DNA of 64,000 bases, taken from contig QCDO01000010.1 of NCBI GenBank assembly GCA_003278735.1, forward strand, positions 1 to 64,000, given 5' to 3'. A program made the translations under genes and the position numbers. Source of the stretch: Prochlorococcus sp. AG-355-J09 (GTDB lineage Bacteria > Cyanobacteriota > Cyanobacteriia > PCC-6307 > Cyanobiaceae). Shown here one piece after another: positions 48,248 through 58,433 of the stretch (its first letter is position 1; the number at the start of each line of letters is the position of its first letter). The notes beneath the pieces were generated by a model. The model saw only the letters and a list, made by a program, of their open reading frames with translations, had not been told where the DNA came from and did no database searches.

Positions 48248-50416
48248 TCAGTATTTAAAATAATTTTTCCATTTAACAAGATATTGATTTGAATTTTTAA
48301 AATATTTCTCATAATTTTTCCATTTTTCAATCGATGACTTGTAAAGTGGCTGTACAACTTGTGAAGAAGAAGGAGTATTTATTTTTCCTCTTTTGTGAGC
48401 AGTTTTTCTATAATTTTTAATATTTTCGTCCCAACTAATATTTAGAAAATCCAAAATTTTTAAAATATGTTTATCAAAATCTACTATCAAATCTTCGTAT
48501 TTTGAAGTAATAAAGTTCATTTTTAAATTTTTCTTATAGTCCAGCCAAATATTCATGGTCAGATCATAAATTAACGAAGCAGAGTCTATACTTCGGAAGT
48601 TAGACATTGCATTGTTTGGCTCAAATGATTGTTGAAAGCATGACAAGACGGTATCGTATGGGTTTCTATGTGTAAAGATGATTTTTGAATTTGGAAATAA
48701 TAAATTTATGAGAGGTAAGCAGACAGTTTGAAATGGAAATTTATCTATTAATATTTTTGCGTTTTTATTTTCACAATTATTCTTTAAGATTTCCAAATAG
48801 TGATTCCTTAAAATTTCTAAATCCTTTTTATTAAGTTTATGTAGTTCATCTAAAGAATATTTGAATTTTGATTTTATAACTTGCTCTACTGAATTAATTA
48901 ATGGTTTTTCCTCTACAACATCAATTTCTGGATGACTTCTTAAAATAGTATCCAACAATGTAGTGCCTGATCTTGGAAATCCTATTAAAAATACTGGAGA
49001 GAATTTATTCGCCTCTAATGAATTGTTTTCTACAACAAAATTTTTATTGTCTAAATTTTTTCTGTAAGTATGAACGTAATTTTGAAATACCTTAGGATTA
49101 AAATTTTCATATTTTAAATTTAGTTGACTGTTCTCAAAACATTTAAAGGCCTCATCATAATTTCCAACTTTTTCTTCAATAAATGCTTTATAAGACCAGT
49201 AAAGGAGATTTGTTTGATGATCAGTATTATTTATCCATTCATCAGAAACTTGGTCAATTGATTTTTTTGCTTTTATGTAATCTTTTTCTCTAAAATATAT
49301 CCTCGCTTGAAACAATAGTTTTTCATTCACAATACTTTTATTTTCCTTCAAAGTTTTTAACTTATTTTTTAATTTTTTTATATTGTTTGTTTTCTCATAT
49401 AGCCTAAAAAGATTTCTGTATGCATAATTGTAGTTTTCATTAATTTTAATTGCGGTAAGAAATAATTCTTCTGCCTCCAATAACTTGTCGAGATCAATTT
49501 TAATTGATCCCAAATTAACATAAGCTAACTCAAATTTAGGATTGTAATTTATAGCTTTTTCAATAAATTTTTCTGCATCAATAAAATTGCCTTGTTTTGA
49601 TAGAAGAGAACCTAAATTATCATAAGCTAGAAAAAAATCTGATTTTAGTTCAATAGCTTTTCGATAAAGAAGTTCGGCTTCCTTGTTTTTATTTTTCTTC
49701 GATAAGATGTTTCCTAAATTATTTAGCGCCATAGGTGAATTTGGATTTATTTTGAGTGCTTTTTTTAGAAATTGTTCTCCTTCATCAATTTTTCCCAGCT
49801 CATTTAAAATTGCACCTAAATTGACTAGGGCAGAATCAAATTTTGGATTAATTTCTAGAGCATCTCTTAATAATTTCTCTGCTTGCTTAGTATTCCCTAA
49901 ATCTTTCAAGACACAGCTTAAATTAACTAGAGTGTTGATATCTTTGGGATTTATTTCTAAGCTCTTCCTCAAAAATAATTCCGCTTTTTCGAAATTACCT
50001 TCTCCTACGAATATTCCCGCTAAGTTGGAATACGGCTTCAAATACTTAGGATTTAATTCAATAACTGTATTCAAAATCTTTTTAGCAATATCACTTTTGC
50101 CCTTGATAACCATCACGTTAGCTAAGTTGATATATGCCTCTAGGCTATTTGGGAATTTTTTAATTGATTCATTAAATAACAATATTGCTTTATCAAATTG
50201 CTTTAAATTTGAATAAATACTCCCAAGATTATTAAATACTCCAGGATCATAGATTTTATTTTGAATTAAAAAATTATATAAATCTGCTGCTTGTTTAAGT
50301 TTTCCACTTGAATGTAATGAAAATGCATTGGATATCAGTTTATCTTTTTGCAAAGTCCCAATTTTTTTTTCTTTTGACTTTTTAGTTTTTCTTTCGTTAC
50401 TCCCAAATCCACTCAT
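48248..50416 (-). CDS. TPR-sulfotransferase fusion protein
   Basis: 722 residues. The first half is about ten tetratricopeptide repeats (AYINLANVMVIKGKSDIAKK; ALVNLGAILNELGKIDEGEQ). The C-terminal half is a sulfotransferase: 5'-phosphosulfate loop FLIGFPRSGTTLLDTILRSH, the 3'-phosphate motif NSKIIFTHRNPYDTVLSC, and a basic tail. It may sulfate a protein or polysaccharide using PAPS. Lys-rich N-terminus, no signal peptide. Confidence 0.9.
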   Translation of the reverse strand: MSGFGSNERKTKKSKEKKIGTLQKDKLISNAFSLHSSGKLKQAADLYNFLIQNKIYDPGVFNNLGSIYSNLKQFDKAILLFNESIKKFPNSLEAYINLANVMVIKGKSDIAKKILNTVIELNPKYLKPYSNLAGIFVGEGNFEKAELFLRKSLEINPKDINTLVNLSCVLKDLGNTKQAEKLLRDALEINPKFDSALVNLGAILNELGKIDEGEQFLKKALKINPNSPMALNNLGNILSKKNKNKEAELLYRKAIELKSDFFLAYDNLGSLLSKQGNFIDAEKFIEKAINYNPKFELAYVNLGSIKIDLDKLLEAEELFLTAIKINENYNYAYRNLFRLYEKTNNIKKLKNKLKTLKENKSIVNEKLLFQARIYFREKDYIKAKKSIDQVSDEWINNTDHQTNLLYWSYKAFIEEKVGNYDEAFKCFENSQLNLKYENFNPKVFQNYVHTYRKNLDNKNFVVENNSLEANKFSPVFLIGFPRSGTTLLDTILRSHPEIDVVEEKPLINSVEQVIKSKFKYSLDELHKLNKKDLEILRNHYLEILKNNCENKNAKILIDKFPFQTVCLPLINLLFPNSKIIFTHRNPYDTVLSCFQQSFEPNNAMSNFRSIDSASLIYDLTMNIWLDYKKNLKMNFITSKYEDLIVDFDKHILKILDFLNISWDENIKNYRKTAHKRGKINTPSSSQVVQPLYKSSIEKWKNYEKYFKNSNQYLVKWKNYFKY

Positions 50417-50768
50417 TTAATTAGAATTTGATAATTTACAACCTTTTAGGAATTAATTTATATTAGAAACAATTAAAATGTTACCCAGCAATCAATATTT
50501 CTTGTGAATTTCAACATTTAAATCAAGAAGTTTTTCATGAAGGGACACTATTATTACCGTCACATCTAGATTTGAATCTCTGAATTTTTTTTATATTTCT
50601 TCTCAAATCCCTTTTATGTCAATTGATTTCATATTCTTAACTTGGCTCTTCCACTAAAAAAGATAAAATACTTAAGAACTTTAAATAAAATGTAGTTGTT
50701 GATACTTGTTATTTTCTTAATTTTTAAGTTAAGTTAAGATGTCCTTTAAATTTCGTGTGAGGAAATTT
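50417..50768. promoter_or_regulatory. Upstream region of porin gene
   Basis: 352 bp with no supported gene. It holds the AT-rich promoter area and probably a long leader (a repeated AAGTTAAGTTAAGATG lies at about 50730-50742). A highly expressed porin would be expected to have such an untranslated region; no element was identified. Confidence 0.45.
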
Positions 50769-51863
50769 ATGAAGCTTTTTAAAAGCTTGCTCGTAGCTCC
50801 TGCAACATTAGGCTTACTTGCGCCTATGGCTGTATCTGCTAACGAAGTAACTATTAATGATTTCAACGCTGCAGAAGAACTTGCAGTAACAAATAGCCGT
50901 ATTGACGGTTTAGAAGCTAGATTCAACAACCTTGAAGCTGGCTCATTCTCTGAGACAACTTCAGCATCTTTCGGTGTTGATTTTGTTGTTGGTGCTGAAG
51001 ACGGCGCAACATCAGAGGCAACAGCATTTGGTTACCAAATGGGTATCGGTCTACAAACTAGTTTCACTGGTGAAGATTCACTTGATGTAGCTATAGATAT
51101 AGGTGATGGTACTTCTGGAGCTTTAGCTTTTGATGATACTTCTGATGTCCTAACAGTTGACGGACTTACATACACATTCCCAGTAGGTGGTGCATCAGTT
51201 TTGGTTGGTGATTCAACTGACGTTAGTGCTTTATACACTGGAGCTTGTGGTTACAGTGCTTTCACTGATTACATGGGTAACTGTGGAACAGGAAGTTCTG
51301 TTGGTGTAGGCGGTAGTGGTGTTACTGCAGCAATGTCATACGCTTTTGATAGCGGATTCTCATTAGCTGCTGGTGTTTCTTCTCCTACAAGTGAAATACT
51401 TGGTTCAGGTGATATTTCAGCAACAACTGACACAACTGTGACACCTAACGTAACAACCAAAGGTCAAGATATCTACGGTATTGAAGCTGCTTACACTGCA
51501 GATTCTTACGGTGTATCAGTTGCTTATGCTGACTATGATTTAGGATCAACAGCATGGGGAATTAACGGCTACTACTCTTTTGATGCTGTAACTTTAAGTG
51601 CAGGTGTTGAATCTGTAGATGATGGTGAAACAGCTGAAGGTTTCTTCGTTGGTCTAAGCTTCCCTGAAGTTGGAGCTGGTTCTCTAGACTTAGGTATGGG
51701 AACAACAGGTAACTTCAAGGATGGAGATCCTGAGTACTACACATATGAAGCTTCATATACTTATCCTCTAAACGACAGTGTAACAATCACTCCTGGTGTT
51801 TATGTCGTAGAGGGTACAACTGACGTTACTGGTGTAGCACTAAAAACTTCATTTAGTTTCTAA
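50769..51863 (+). CDS. Outer-membrane porin-like protein
   Basis: 364 residues from the ATG at 50769, which gives a signal peptide KSLLVAPATLGLLAPMAVSA. A short coiled segment (ELAVTNSRIDGLEARFNNLE) follows, then beta-strand repeats rich in Gly, Ser and Thr, ending in the aromatic tail LKTSFSF that marks outer-membrane barrels. Codon use is distinctly richer in GCT/GGT/AAC type codons than its neighbours, as in strongly expressed genes. Lacks a full SLH domain. Confidence 0.85.
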   Translation: MKLFKSLLVAPATLGLLAPMAVSANEVTINDFNAAEELAVTNSRIDGLEARFNNLEAGSFSETTSASFGVDFVVGAEDGATSEATAFGYQMGIGLQTSFTGEDSLDVAIDIGDGTSGALAFDDTSDVLTVDGLTYTFPVGGASVLVGDSTDVSALYTGACGYSAFTDYMGNCGTGSSVGVGGSGVTAAMSYAFDSGFSLAAGVSSPTSEILGSGDISATTDTTVTPNVTTKGQDIYGIEAAYTADSYGVSVAYADYDLGSTAWGINGYYSFDAVTLSAGVESVDDGETAEGFFVGLSFPEVGAGSLDLGMGTTGNFKDGDPEYYTYEASYTYPLNDSVTITPGVYVVEGTTDVTGVALKTSFSF

Positions 51864-51900
51864 TTAAATTAATTTAATTATTAATTAAAACTACACACAT

Positions 51901-51930
51901 AAAAGACCCACCTTACTGGTGGGTCTTTTT
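51901..51930 (+). terminator. Terminator of porin gene
   Basis: AAAAGACCCACC-TTACT-GGTGGGTCTTTTT, strong stem with T run, 37 bp past the stop. Confidence 0.95.
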
Positions 51931-52041
51931 TATTTGAAAAAGGAAATTGTAAGAATTGAAAATATTGTTATATTGAATTTTATAAGTGATATTTATCAAA
52001 ATAAAAACTTGATCAAATTTCAAAAATTTTTCCTGTATTAA

Positions 52042-52191
52042 ATGTCACCAATATTTAAATGTTTGATTTGTAGAAAAGATATTGAAAGATCTACTAAGAC
52101 TTTTTGGATTAAAAAGGGTCATCTATTATGTTCAACTTGTTTAGACAATATCGATGAAGATAAAAAAAACCTTGATAATATCAAGGTTTGA
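52042..52191 (+). CDS. Small zinc-ribbon-like protein (49 aa)
   Basis: 49 residues with two CxxC knuckles: FKCLICRKDIERS and LLCSTCLDNID, the layout of a treble-clef or zinc-ribbon site. The 3' end overlaps an inverted repeat AAACCTTGATA / TATCAAGGTTT. Function unknown. Confidence 0.6.
   Translation: MSPIFKCLICRKDIERSTKTFWIKKGHLLCSTCLDNIDEDKKNLDNIKV
52164..52190 (-). terminator. Terminator inside 3' end of zinc-ribbon gene
   Basis: Minus strand AAACCTTGATA-T-TATCAAGGTTT followed by a further T run. It points at transcripts from the hli gene at 52459, about 270 bp away. The hairpin doubles as coding sequence. Confidence 0.65.
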
Positions 52192-52458
52192 GAAAAAAAT
52201 GCTTATAGTAAATTAAGCTATGTAATGGTCATAAACACTATTAGTGTTAGCTATTTAGCTTATGACTATTAGTAATCTTTTTGTAACCATAAACTAATAA
52301 ATTATTAGAGTAAAAAATAAAAAATGTGAACAAAAAATGTTCTGTTCAATGAATTGATTTTTTGATGATTTTTAAAAATTCTAAAAATTATTTGATTTTT
52401 AAAATTAATCTAAACCAATTTGGCGTTAAAATACTCAATAATTATTTAAAAATTAAGC

Positions 52459-52566
52459 TTAAAACCATCCAGGAATAATTTGACCTGTAGTTACATAAGC
52501 ACCTACTGCTGCAACAAAACCTAACATTGCTGCCCAACCATTAAAACGTTCTGCTTCTGGAGTCAT
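52459..52566 (-). CDS. hli: High-light-inducible protein (35 aa)
   Basis: A minimal Hli of 35 residues: MTPEAERFNGWAAMLGFVAA then YVTTGQIIPGWF. The usual NGR reads NGW, so the Arg that pairs with the helix Glu is replaced. TGQIIPG tail as in the phage-related group. Confidence 0.9.
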   Translation of the reverse strand: MTPEAERFNGWAAMLGFVAAVGAYVTTGQIIPGWF

Positions 52567-53093
52567 GATAATAAAAATGAATTTGTGTACTATTGTAACA
52601 GCATTTATGAAGCTTTGTAAAGTATATTTTGAATTTTAATTTGAAATCAAAGATTCATCTTCAATCGAAAGGTTGTGATGAAGCAAAACTGTTACATAAG
52701 TGTATCGATAAATTTTATTTAACTGCTACATGAAAAATTTTATTATGCTTATCTTCTATTTGATTTGGAAGTTTGTGACGAAATTAATTATAGGATGTCT
52801 GTCATTAAATACTTTTGGAAAATATCTTTAAAATTTCACTCACGCAAAAATTGAAGATTGATCATAAGGCGTTTAAATTTTTAGTTTCAATTCAAATTAT
52901 TAAATAAATAAATAAATAAATTTATTTTGTCTCTTTATAAATAATCACAAATTTCATTTATCACAAACAACTGAAATTGAAAATTATGGATAAATCGACT
53001 AATTTATGAATTAATAATTTAATTTGGTTCTATTTAAAAAATAGTAAATATCTTTTTTTTGATTAGATAAGGTTGAACTCAACTTAGAGAATG
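52567..53093. other. Gap between hli and tRNA-Lys, with AAAT tandem repeat
   Basis: 527 bp. A 33-codon plus frame at 52730-52831 (MKNFIMLIFYLIWKFVTKLI) is a possible membrane peptide. A TAAA tandem repeat of five units spans 52901-52920. Otherwise nothing recognisable; unusually long non-coding stretch for this genome. Confidence 0.5.
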
Positions 53094-53165
53094 TGGGTCG
53101 CCTGAGATTCGAACTCAGGACCAGCCGGTTAAAAGCCGGATGCTCTACCGCTGAGCTAGCGACCC
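53094..53165 (-). tRNA. tRNA-Lys (UUU)
   Basis: 72 nt cloverleaf: acceptor GGGTCGC with GCGACCC, anticodon loop CTTTTAA with anticodon TTT, T-loop GTTCGAATC. CCA is not encoded. Confidence 0.97.
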
Positions 53166-53341
53166 ATTTTGTAAAATTGAGTACATATGAAATTATCCCT
53201 TTTTAAGGAAAAAAAAACAACTCATTATCTCAAGTTGAACAATAGAAATACAATTCTTAACTTATTAAATAAAAAATTAAAAATTCTCTCTAAATTTACA
53301 GTTAAAAGGTAGGATATTGGATAAATAACAGAATTTCTAAA

Positions 53342-53458
53342 ATGCTAAGAACAATTGTAGTTTTCGCACCTATTATCGCAGCTTTAGCTTGGGTTATCTT
53401 TAATATACAAAAACCAGCAAGAGAGCAGTTTAATAGAGATTTTTTGGGAAAGGATTAA
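53342..53458 (+). CDS. psbY: Photosystem II protein Y
   Basis: 38 residues, [20 protein letters not shown] then [15 protein letters not shown], which I recognise as picocyanobacterial PsbY. A single-helix, non-essential PSII subunit near cytochrome b559 in the thylakoid. Ends 7 bp before trmFO. Confidence 0.88.
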
Positions 53459-53464
53459 TCTAAT

Positions 53465-54877
53465 GTGATAGAGAAAGAGGTATATGTAATTGGAGCAGGT
53501 TTAGCTGGTTCAGAAGCTGCTTGGCAAGTCGCTAATTCCGGAGTCCGAGTTAAGTTGATTGAAATGAGGCCTGTCAAATCAACTCCTGCCCATCATACGG
53601 CTGAGTTTGGAGAATTGGTTTGTAGTAATAGTTTTGGTGCCTTAAGTCCAGATAGAGCTGCGGGATTATTGCAGAAAGAACTGAGATTTTTTAATTCATT
53701 GATTGTTCAAACGGCTGATAAATTTGCTGTTCCAGCTGGAGGTGCTTTGGCTGTAGATCGATCTAAATTTAGTAATGCTTTGACCGATGCTTTATCTAAA
53801 CATCCTCTAATCGAAATTAAAAGATTTGAACAACTGGATTTACCGAGCAAAGAAAATATAACTATCCTCGCAACAGGTCCACTGACTGCAGATAAACTGG
53901 CCAACAAAATTGAATTTTTTACAGGTATAGGTGCCTGTCATTTTTTTGATGCTGCTAGTCCAATAATTTATGGGGATACTGTTGATAAGGGGATTGTCTT
54001 TAAAGCTAGTAGATACGACAAAGGAGATCCGGCATACCTTAATTGTCCAATGAATAAAAATGATTATATTCATTTCAGGAACCAACTAATAGCAGGAGAA
54101 CAAGCTAATTTAAAAGACTTTGAAAAAGAATCTGCGAATTTTTTTGAAGCTTGCTTACCAATAGAAGAAATTGCTAGAAGAGGAATTGACACAATGAGAT
54201 ATGGACCTCTCAAATCTATTGGCTTATGGAATCCAAAGTGGGGAGACTTATTCGATAGGGAAAATAGATTGAATAAGCGACCTCATGCAGTTGTCCAATT
54301 AAGGAAAGAAGATTTAGAAGGAAAATTGCTAAATATGGTAGGTTTTCAAACTAACCTCAAATGGTCTGAGCAAAAAAGAATTTTTAGGTTGATTCCTGGT
54401 TTAGAAAAGGCTGAGTTTGTACGTTTTGGAGTAATGCATAGAAATACTTTTTTAGAATCTCCAAAATTACTTTTACCAACATTGCAATTTATGAAAAGAG
54501 ATAATCTTTTTGCTGCGGGTCAAATAACGGGGACGGAAGGTTACGCAGCAGCAGCAGCAGGGGGCTTGCTTGCAGGAATAAATGCATCCTTATTAGCTAA
54601 GGGTAAAAAACCAGTAAGTTTTCCTGATGAATCAATGATTGGTTCTCTAATGAATTTTATCAGTAACAAAAATCAAATATTATCTAATCAGAAAAATAAT
54701 AGATTTCAACCAATGCCTGCTTCATTTGGTTTAGTTCCAGAACTCACTAAAAAAATAAAAGATAAAAGATTAAGGTACAAAGCTTACCAAGAAAGATCTA
54801 CAGAAGCCTTGAATGACTTTAAAAATAAACTAGATTCTTGTTTTGATAAAGACCACTTACTTAGCAAAATTTACTAA
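53465..54877 (+). CDS. trmFO: Folate-dependent tRNA (uracil-54-C5)-methyltransferase TrmFO
   Basis: 470 residues from a GTG start (the nearby ATG is followed by TGA). FAD motif [15 protein letters not shown], the Cys-containing [20 protein letters not shown] and the tail segment [18 protein letters not shown] identify it. Methylates U54 in the T-loop with methylene-THF and FADH2. Confidence 0.96.
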   Translation: MIEKEVYVIGAGLAGSEAAWQVANSGVRVKLIEMRPVKSTPAHHTAEFGELVCSNSFGALSPDRAAGLLQKELRFFNSLIVQTADKFAVPAGGALAVDRSKFSNALTDALSKHPLIEIKRFEQLDLPSKENITILATGPLTADKLANKIEFFTGIGACHFFDAASPIIYGDTVDKGIVFKASRYDKGDPAYLNCPMNKNDYIHFRNQLIAGEQANLKDFEKESANFFEACLPIEEIARRGIDTMRYGPLKSIGLWNPKWGDLFDRENRLNKRPHAVVQLRKEDLEGKLLNMVGFQTNLKWSEQKRIFRLIPGLEKAEFVRFGVMHRNTFLESPKLLLPTLQFMKRDNLFAAGQITGTEGYAAAAAGGLLAGINASLLAKGKKPVSFPDESMIGSLMNFISNKNQILSNQKNNRFQPMPASFGLVPELTKKIKDKRLRYKAYQERSTEALNDFKNKLDSCFDKDHLLSKIY

Positions 54878-54901
54878 AATTAATTATTAAAGATCCAAAA
54901 A

Positions 54902-56446
54902 ATGGAATTAAATAAGGAAAATTTCGACGCAATTATTATTGGCTCAGGAATAGGAGGGTTAGTAACTGCTTCACAATTGGCGGCGAAAGGAGCTCAAGTA
55001 TTAGTTCTTGAAAAATATATTATTCCAGGTGGGAGTGGAGGCTCTTTTAAGAGAAAAGGCTATACCTTTGATGTAGGTGCTTCAATGATTTTTGGATTTG
55101 GAGAGAAAGGTTATACCAATTTATTAACTCGTGCTTTGAGAGATGTAAATGAAAAATGCGAAACTATTCCCGATCCTGTTCAACTGGAATATCACTTACC
55201 AAATAACTTCAATATTTCTGTAGATAAAAATTATGAGCTATTTATAAGCAAATTATCAGCTAGTTTCCCCAAGGAAAAAAAAGGTATAAAGAAATTCTAT
55301 GATACTTGTGCAAGTGTATTTAAATGTTTAGATTCAATGCCTCTTTTATCGATAGAGGATCCAAGTTATCTTTTTAAAGTTTTCTTTAAATCTCCATTAT
55401 CCTGTTTAGGGTTAGCTAGATGGTTACCCGCAAATGCAGGAGATGTTGCGAGAAAGTTTATAAAAGATCCTGAACTTTTAAAATTTATCGATATCGAATG
55501 TTTTTGTTGGTCTGTGATGCCAGCTCTAAAAACCCCTATGATTAATGCAGGAATGGTATTTACAGATAGGCATGCTGGGGGGATAAATTATCCAAAAGGG
55601 GGAGTTGGAACGATAGCAGAGAAGTTTGTTTCTGGTATTGAAAAATTAGGAGGAAAAGTTAGATATAAAGCAAATGTTACTGAAATCCTCTTAAAGGATG
55701 AGAAAGCGGTAGGAGTTAAGCTCTCAAATGGGGAAGAGATATATTCAAAAATTATTGTATCCAACTCCACTAGATGGGATACCTTTGGATTAAAAGATAA
55801 TACCAAAGGATTAATTTCTAGTAAAAACGTGCCAAACAGTGAATATAAGTGGTCAGAAACTTATAAACCTTCACCTTCTTTTGTTTCGATTCACCTTGGA
55901 GTAGAAAAAAATCTAATATCCGATAATTTTAATTGTCATCATATAATCGTTGAAAATTGGGATGCATTAGAAAGCGAAAAGGGAGTTATTTTTGTTTCTA
56001 TACCTACTTTGCTTGACTCGTCCTTGGCTCCAGAAGGTAAACATATCGTACATGCATTTACTCCTTCATCGATGAATGAATGGGAAGGCCTATCAAGGAA
56101 AGAATATTTGCAAAAGAAAGAAAAATATTTTTCATTTCTTGTTGAAAAAATATCAACTATTCTTCCTAATCTTGAACAAAATATTGATCACAAAGAAATT
56201 GGTACTCCCAAAACTCATAAGAAGTTTCTTGGTAGATTTGAAGGTAGTTATGGCCCAATTCCCAGTAAAAAGTTGCTTGGACTTTTGCCAATGCCTTTCA
56301 ACACTACAAAAATTCAAAATCTTTATTGTGTAGGGGATTCATGCTTCCCTGGCCAAGGCCTAAATGCAGTTGCTTTTAGTGGATATGCATGCGCTCACAA
56401 AATAGGTGCAAAGTTAAATATAAACAGTTTTAAATTGCCCGACTAA
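54902..56446 (+). CDS. crtH: Carotenoid cis-trans isomerase CrtH
   Basis: 514 residues with the Rossmann motif IIIGSGIGGLVTASQLAAKG and VLEKYIIPGGSGGSF, then DVGASMIFGFGEKGYTNLL and the C-terminal YCVGDSCFPGQGLNAVAFSG typical of CRTISO. Converts prolycopene to all-trans-lycopene for carotenoids of the photosystems. Same strand and 24 bp after trmFO. Confidence 0.93.
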   Translation: MELNKENFDAIIIGSGIGGLVTASQLAAKGAQVLVLEKYIIPGGSGGSFKRKGYTFDVGASMIFGFGEKGYTNLLTRALRDVNEKCETIPDPVQLEYHLPNNFNISVDKNYELFISKLSASFPKEKKGIKKFYDTCASVFKCLDSMPLLSIEDPSYLFKVFFKSPLSCLGLARWLPANAGDVARKFIKDPELLKFIDIECFCWSVMPALKTPMINAGMVFTDRHAGGINYPKGGVGTIAEKFVSGIEKLGGKVRYKANVTEILLKDEKAVGVKLSNGEEIYSKIIVSNSTRWDTFGLKDNTKGLISSKNVPNSEYKWSETYKPSPSFVSIHLGVEKNLISDNFNCHHIIVENWDALESEKGVIFVSIPTLLDSSLAPEGKHIVHAFTPSSMNEWEGLSRKEYLQKKEKYFSFLVEKISTILPNLEQNIDHKEIGTPKTHKKFLGRFEGSYGPIPSKKLLGLLPMPFNTTKIQNLYCVGDSCFPGQGLNAVAFSGYACAHKIGAKLNINSFKLPD

Positions 56447-56461
56447 AAGGATTCTTCTGAA

Positions 56462-56968
56462 ATGATAGAAAAATTTAAAACTCTTTTTTTTGTTAAAAGT
56501 TCGTTAATTTCTCTTTACTTAGCCCTTACAATTCCTTTGCCATTTATTTCAATCGAAAAATTAAAAATCCCCTCTATTTTAATTTTTGCCTTAGGACTTT
56601 ATTTGATAATCAATATCACTAGTGATTATGTAGAAACTTGCAGTAATAAAATTTCATATAAATGTAGCTTTATTTCTAAATTCTTAGGAAAAAAAAATTG
56701 GGAAATTTCTTGGAAAGATATTAAATTAATCAAATCTTTGCCAACCAGCCAGGGTAGTAAAGTTTATTATTTTAATACTTTTCAAGGTGATAATTTTCTT
56801 GTCCCACAAAGAGTAGAAAACTTTGAAAAATTCTTACTAATTGTTTCCAGTAATACTGGGATTGCTATTAATGAAATATCATACATATCACCAATATGGA
56901 CATATAAATTACTGACATCACTATCAGTTTTAATGATTATTGGCGAACTTTTTGCTTTTCTGAATTAA
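56462..56968 (+). CDS. Conserved membrane protein (168 aa)
   Basis: 168 residues with two or three N-terminal helices (SLISLYLALTIPLPFISI; ILIFALGLYLIINITS), a soluble PH-like beta section (NWEISWKDIKLIKSLPTSQG) and a C-terminal helix. Co-directional with crtH, 15 bp gap. Function unknown. Confidence 0.7.
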   Translation: MIEKFKTLFFVKSSLISLYLALTIPLPFISIEKLKIPSILIFALGLYLIINITSDYVETCSNKISYKCSFISKFLGKKNWEISWKDIKLIKSLPTSQGSKVYYFNTFQGDNFLVPQRVENFEKFLLIVSSNTGIAINEISYISPIWTYKLLTSLSVLMIIGELFAFLN

Positions 56969-57702
56969 ATATTATCAATACTGAATCTATAACCTTGTTG
57001 TCTAACAGTGGTTATTCCACCTCCTTCTCCCAATCCAGCCTGTTCTAATTTTCTCCGCAAAGTTAATACCTGTGTATCTACAGACCTAGGTCCACCACTG
57101 AAGGGCGGCCAGGCCATCCTTAAGAGCTCTTGACGACTTCTTATCATTCCAGGTGGCATTAAGAGGGCACAAAGCAGCGCAAACTCCCTAGGGCTTAATT
57201 CTACGGGCTTCTCGCTTAGAGTGACTTGTCTTAAAAGAAGATGAACCTCTAAAGGTCCAACCTCAACTTTTTCTTGTAAACCTATCCTTCCCCTTTTTAG
57301 GAGTGTTCTGCATCGTGCGGCAAGCTCTTCGAGTCCAAAAGGTTTTCTGAGAACATCATCTGCCCCTTCATCTAATAGATTTACTAATGCTTCAACACCT
57401 GATCTTGCCGTTAAAACTATGACTGAAGACCCAAGTTGTTGGGCTAGTCTCATTGCAGTATTCTGCTCGAGTATCTCTGCACTTACTAATAAGTCAGGTG
57501 ATTGTTCTCTGCATAAGTCAATAGCTTCTGCAGCTGTACCTACTGCTGCAGCTAAATGGCCATCTTGGCGAAGCCTTTGCACAAGAACTGTTCTAAGTGT
57601 GGGGTGAGGTTCAACAACTAGAACTCTTGAAGGAGTTTGAGAGCTCGTAGGCAATTGTGAACTGCCAGGAGTTGAAGCTAAGATTTGCTCAGTTGATTGC
57701 AT
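56965..57702 (-). CDS. OmpR-family response regulator with degenerate receiver
   Basis: 245 residues. The C-terminal winged helix (ELSPREFALLCALLMPPGMI; GPRSVDTQVLTLRRKLEQAG) is intact. The receiver lacks the acidic pair (VVEPHPTLRT instead of VDDE) and the phosphoacceptor Asp (PDLLVSAEIL: Ala where Asp should be), although the switch Lys remains (VLRKPFG). It is therefore unlikely to be phosphorylated in the usual way. Base composition is clearly more GC-rich than the neighbours. Confidence 0.88.
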   Translation of the reverse strand: MQSTEQILASTPGSSQLPTSSQTPSRVLVVEPHPTLRTVLVQRLRQDGHLAAAVGTAAEAIDLCREQSPDLLVSAEILEQNTAMRLAQQLGSSVIVLTARSGVEALVNLLDEGADDVLRKPFGLEELAARCRTLLKRGRIGLQEKVEVGPLEVHLLLRQVTLSEKPVELSPREFALLCALLMPPGMIRSRQELLRMAWPPFSGGPRSVDTQVLTLRRKLEQAGLGEGGGITTVRQQGYRFSIDNI

Positions 57703-57788
57703 TCTTAATTACTGTTAGGCCAGGCAATTTTTGATCGTTCTTAATAAGGTATAACAAATGCAAAATAAAAATCAGAATTTATCGAATT

Positions 57789-58058
57789 ATGACATCATTT
57801 GAAAACCCTAAAGCAATTCGTCACTTTCAATCAATTTGCGATAGTTGCCAGGACTTAGTTACTCGTTTTCATACCCCATCTGATCTTAAATTATATAGTG
57901 ATGGTTATCTCCAAGCATTAAGGAATTGCAGTAGTTTAGAGCAAAAGGATCAAGAGAAATTAGAAAGATTAATTGAAAGATGGATTCTAGATCCGTCAAG
58001 TTTTATTGATCCAGATGGAGATGGAAATAAAGGTTTTTTTGAAAAAAAAAGGATTTAA
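57789..58058 (+). CDS. Conserved cyanobacterial protein (89 aa)
   Basis: 89 residues, helical, with CDSCQDLVTRFHTPSDLKLY, then ERWILDPSSFIDPDG. I place it in the cyanobacterial DUF6761-like group with modest certainty. Divergent from the response regulator, 86 bp gap. Confidence 0.7.
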   Translation: MTSFENPKAIRHFQSICDSCQDLVTRFHTPSDLKLYSDGYLQALRNCSSLEQKDQEKLERLIERWILDPSSFIDPDGDGNKGFFEKKRI

Positions 58059-58106
58059 AATATTAATTTTTATTAATCAATAAAGTATTTATACTCACTA
58101 ATTGTC

Positions 58107-58430
58107 TTAAGACGCTAATTCAATTTCTATTTTTTCTCTAAGAGATCCAGAGTTATACATCTCAATAAGAATGTCTGATCCTCCAAGAAATTCTCCTTTT
58201 AAATAAACTTGAGGAATTGTTGGCCAATCTGAATATTCTTTGATACCTTCTTTTATAGCGAAATCACTTAAAACATCAAAAGTACCAAATTCTACCCCTA
58301 AAGAATTTAGTATTTGAACTACATTGTTGGAAAAACCGCATTGAGGCATTAATTTTGTCCCTTTCATGAAAACCATCACTGGATTTGAATCAATCAGTTT
58401 TTGTATTTTATCTTTTGTTAGGTTGTCCAT
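58107..58430 (-). CDS. grxD: Monothiol glutaredoxin Grx4 type
   Basis: 107 residues with the CGFS active site ([20 protein letters not shown]), [19 protein letters not shown] and the glutathione motif. Transfers [2Fe-2S] clusters. Its neighbour bolA (3 bp upstream) is the classic partner. Confidence 0.96.
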   Translation of the reverse strand: MDNLTKDKIQKLIDSNPVMVFMKGTKLMPQCGFSNNVVQILNSLGVEFGTFDVLSDFAIKEGIKEYSDWPTIPQVYLKGEFLGGSDILIEMYNSGSLREKIEIELAS

Positions 58431-58433
58431 AAT

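Noticed and set aside
52901..52920. TAAA tandem repeat as a CRISPR or origin element
   Set aside because: Only five 4-bp units with no spacers; simple sequence in AT-rich DNA.
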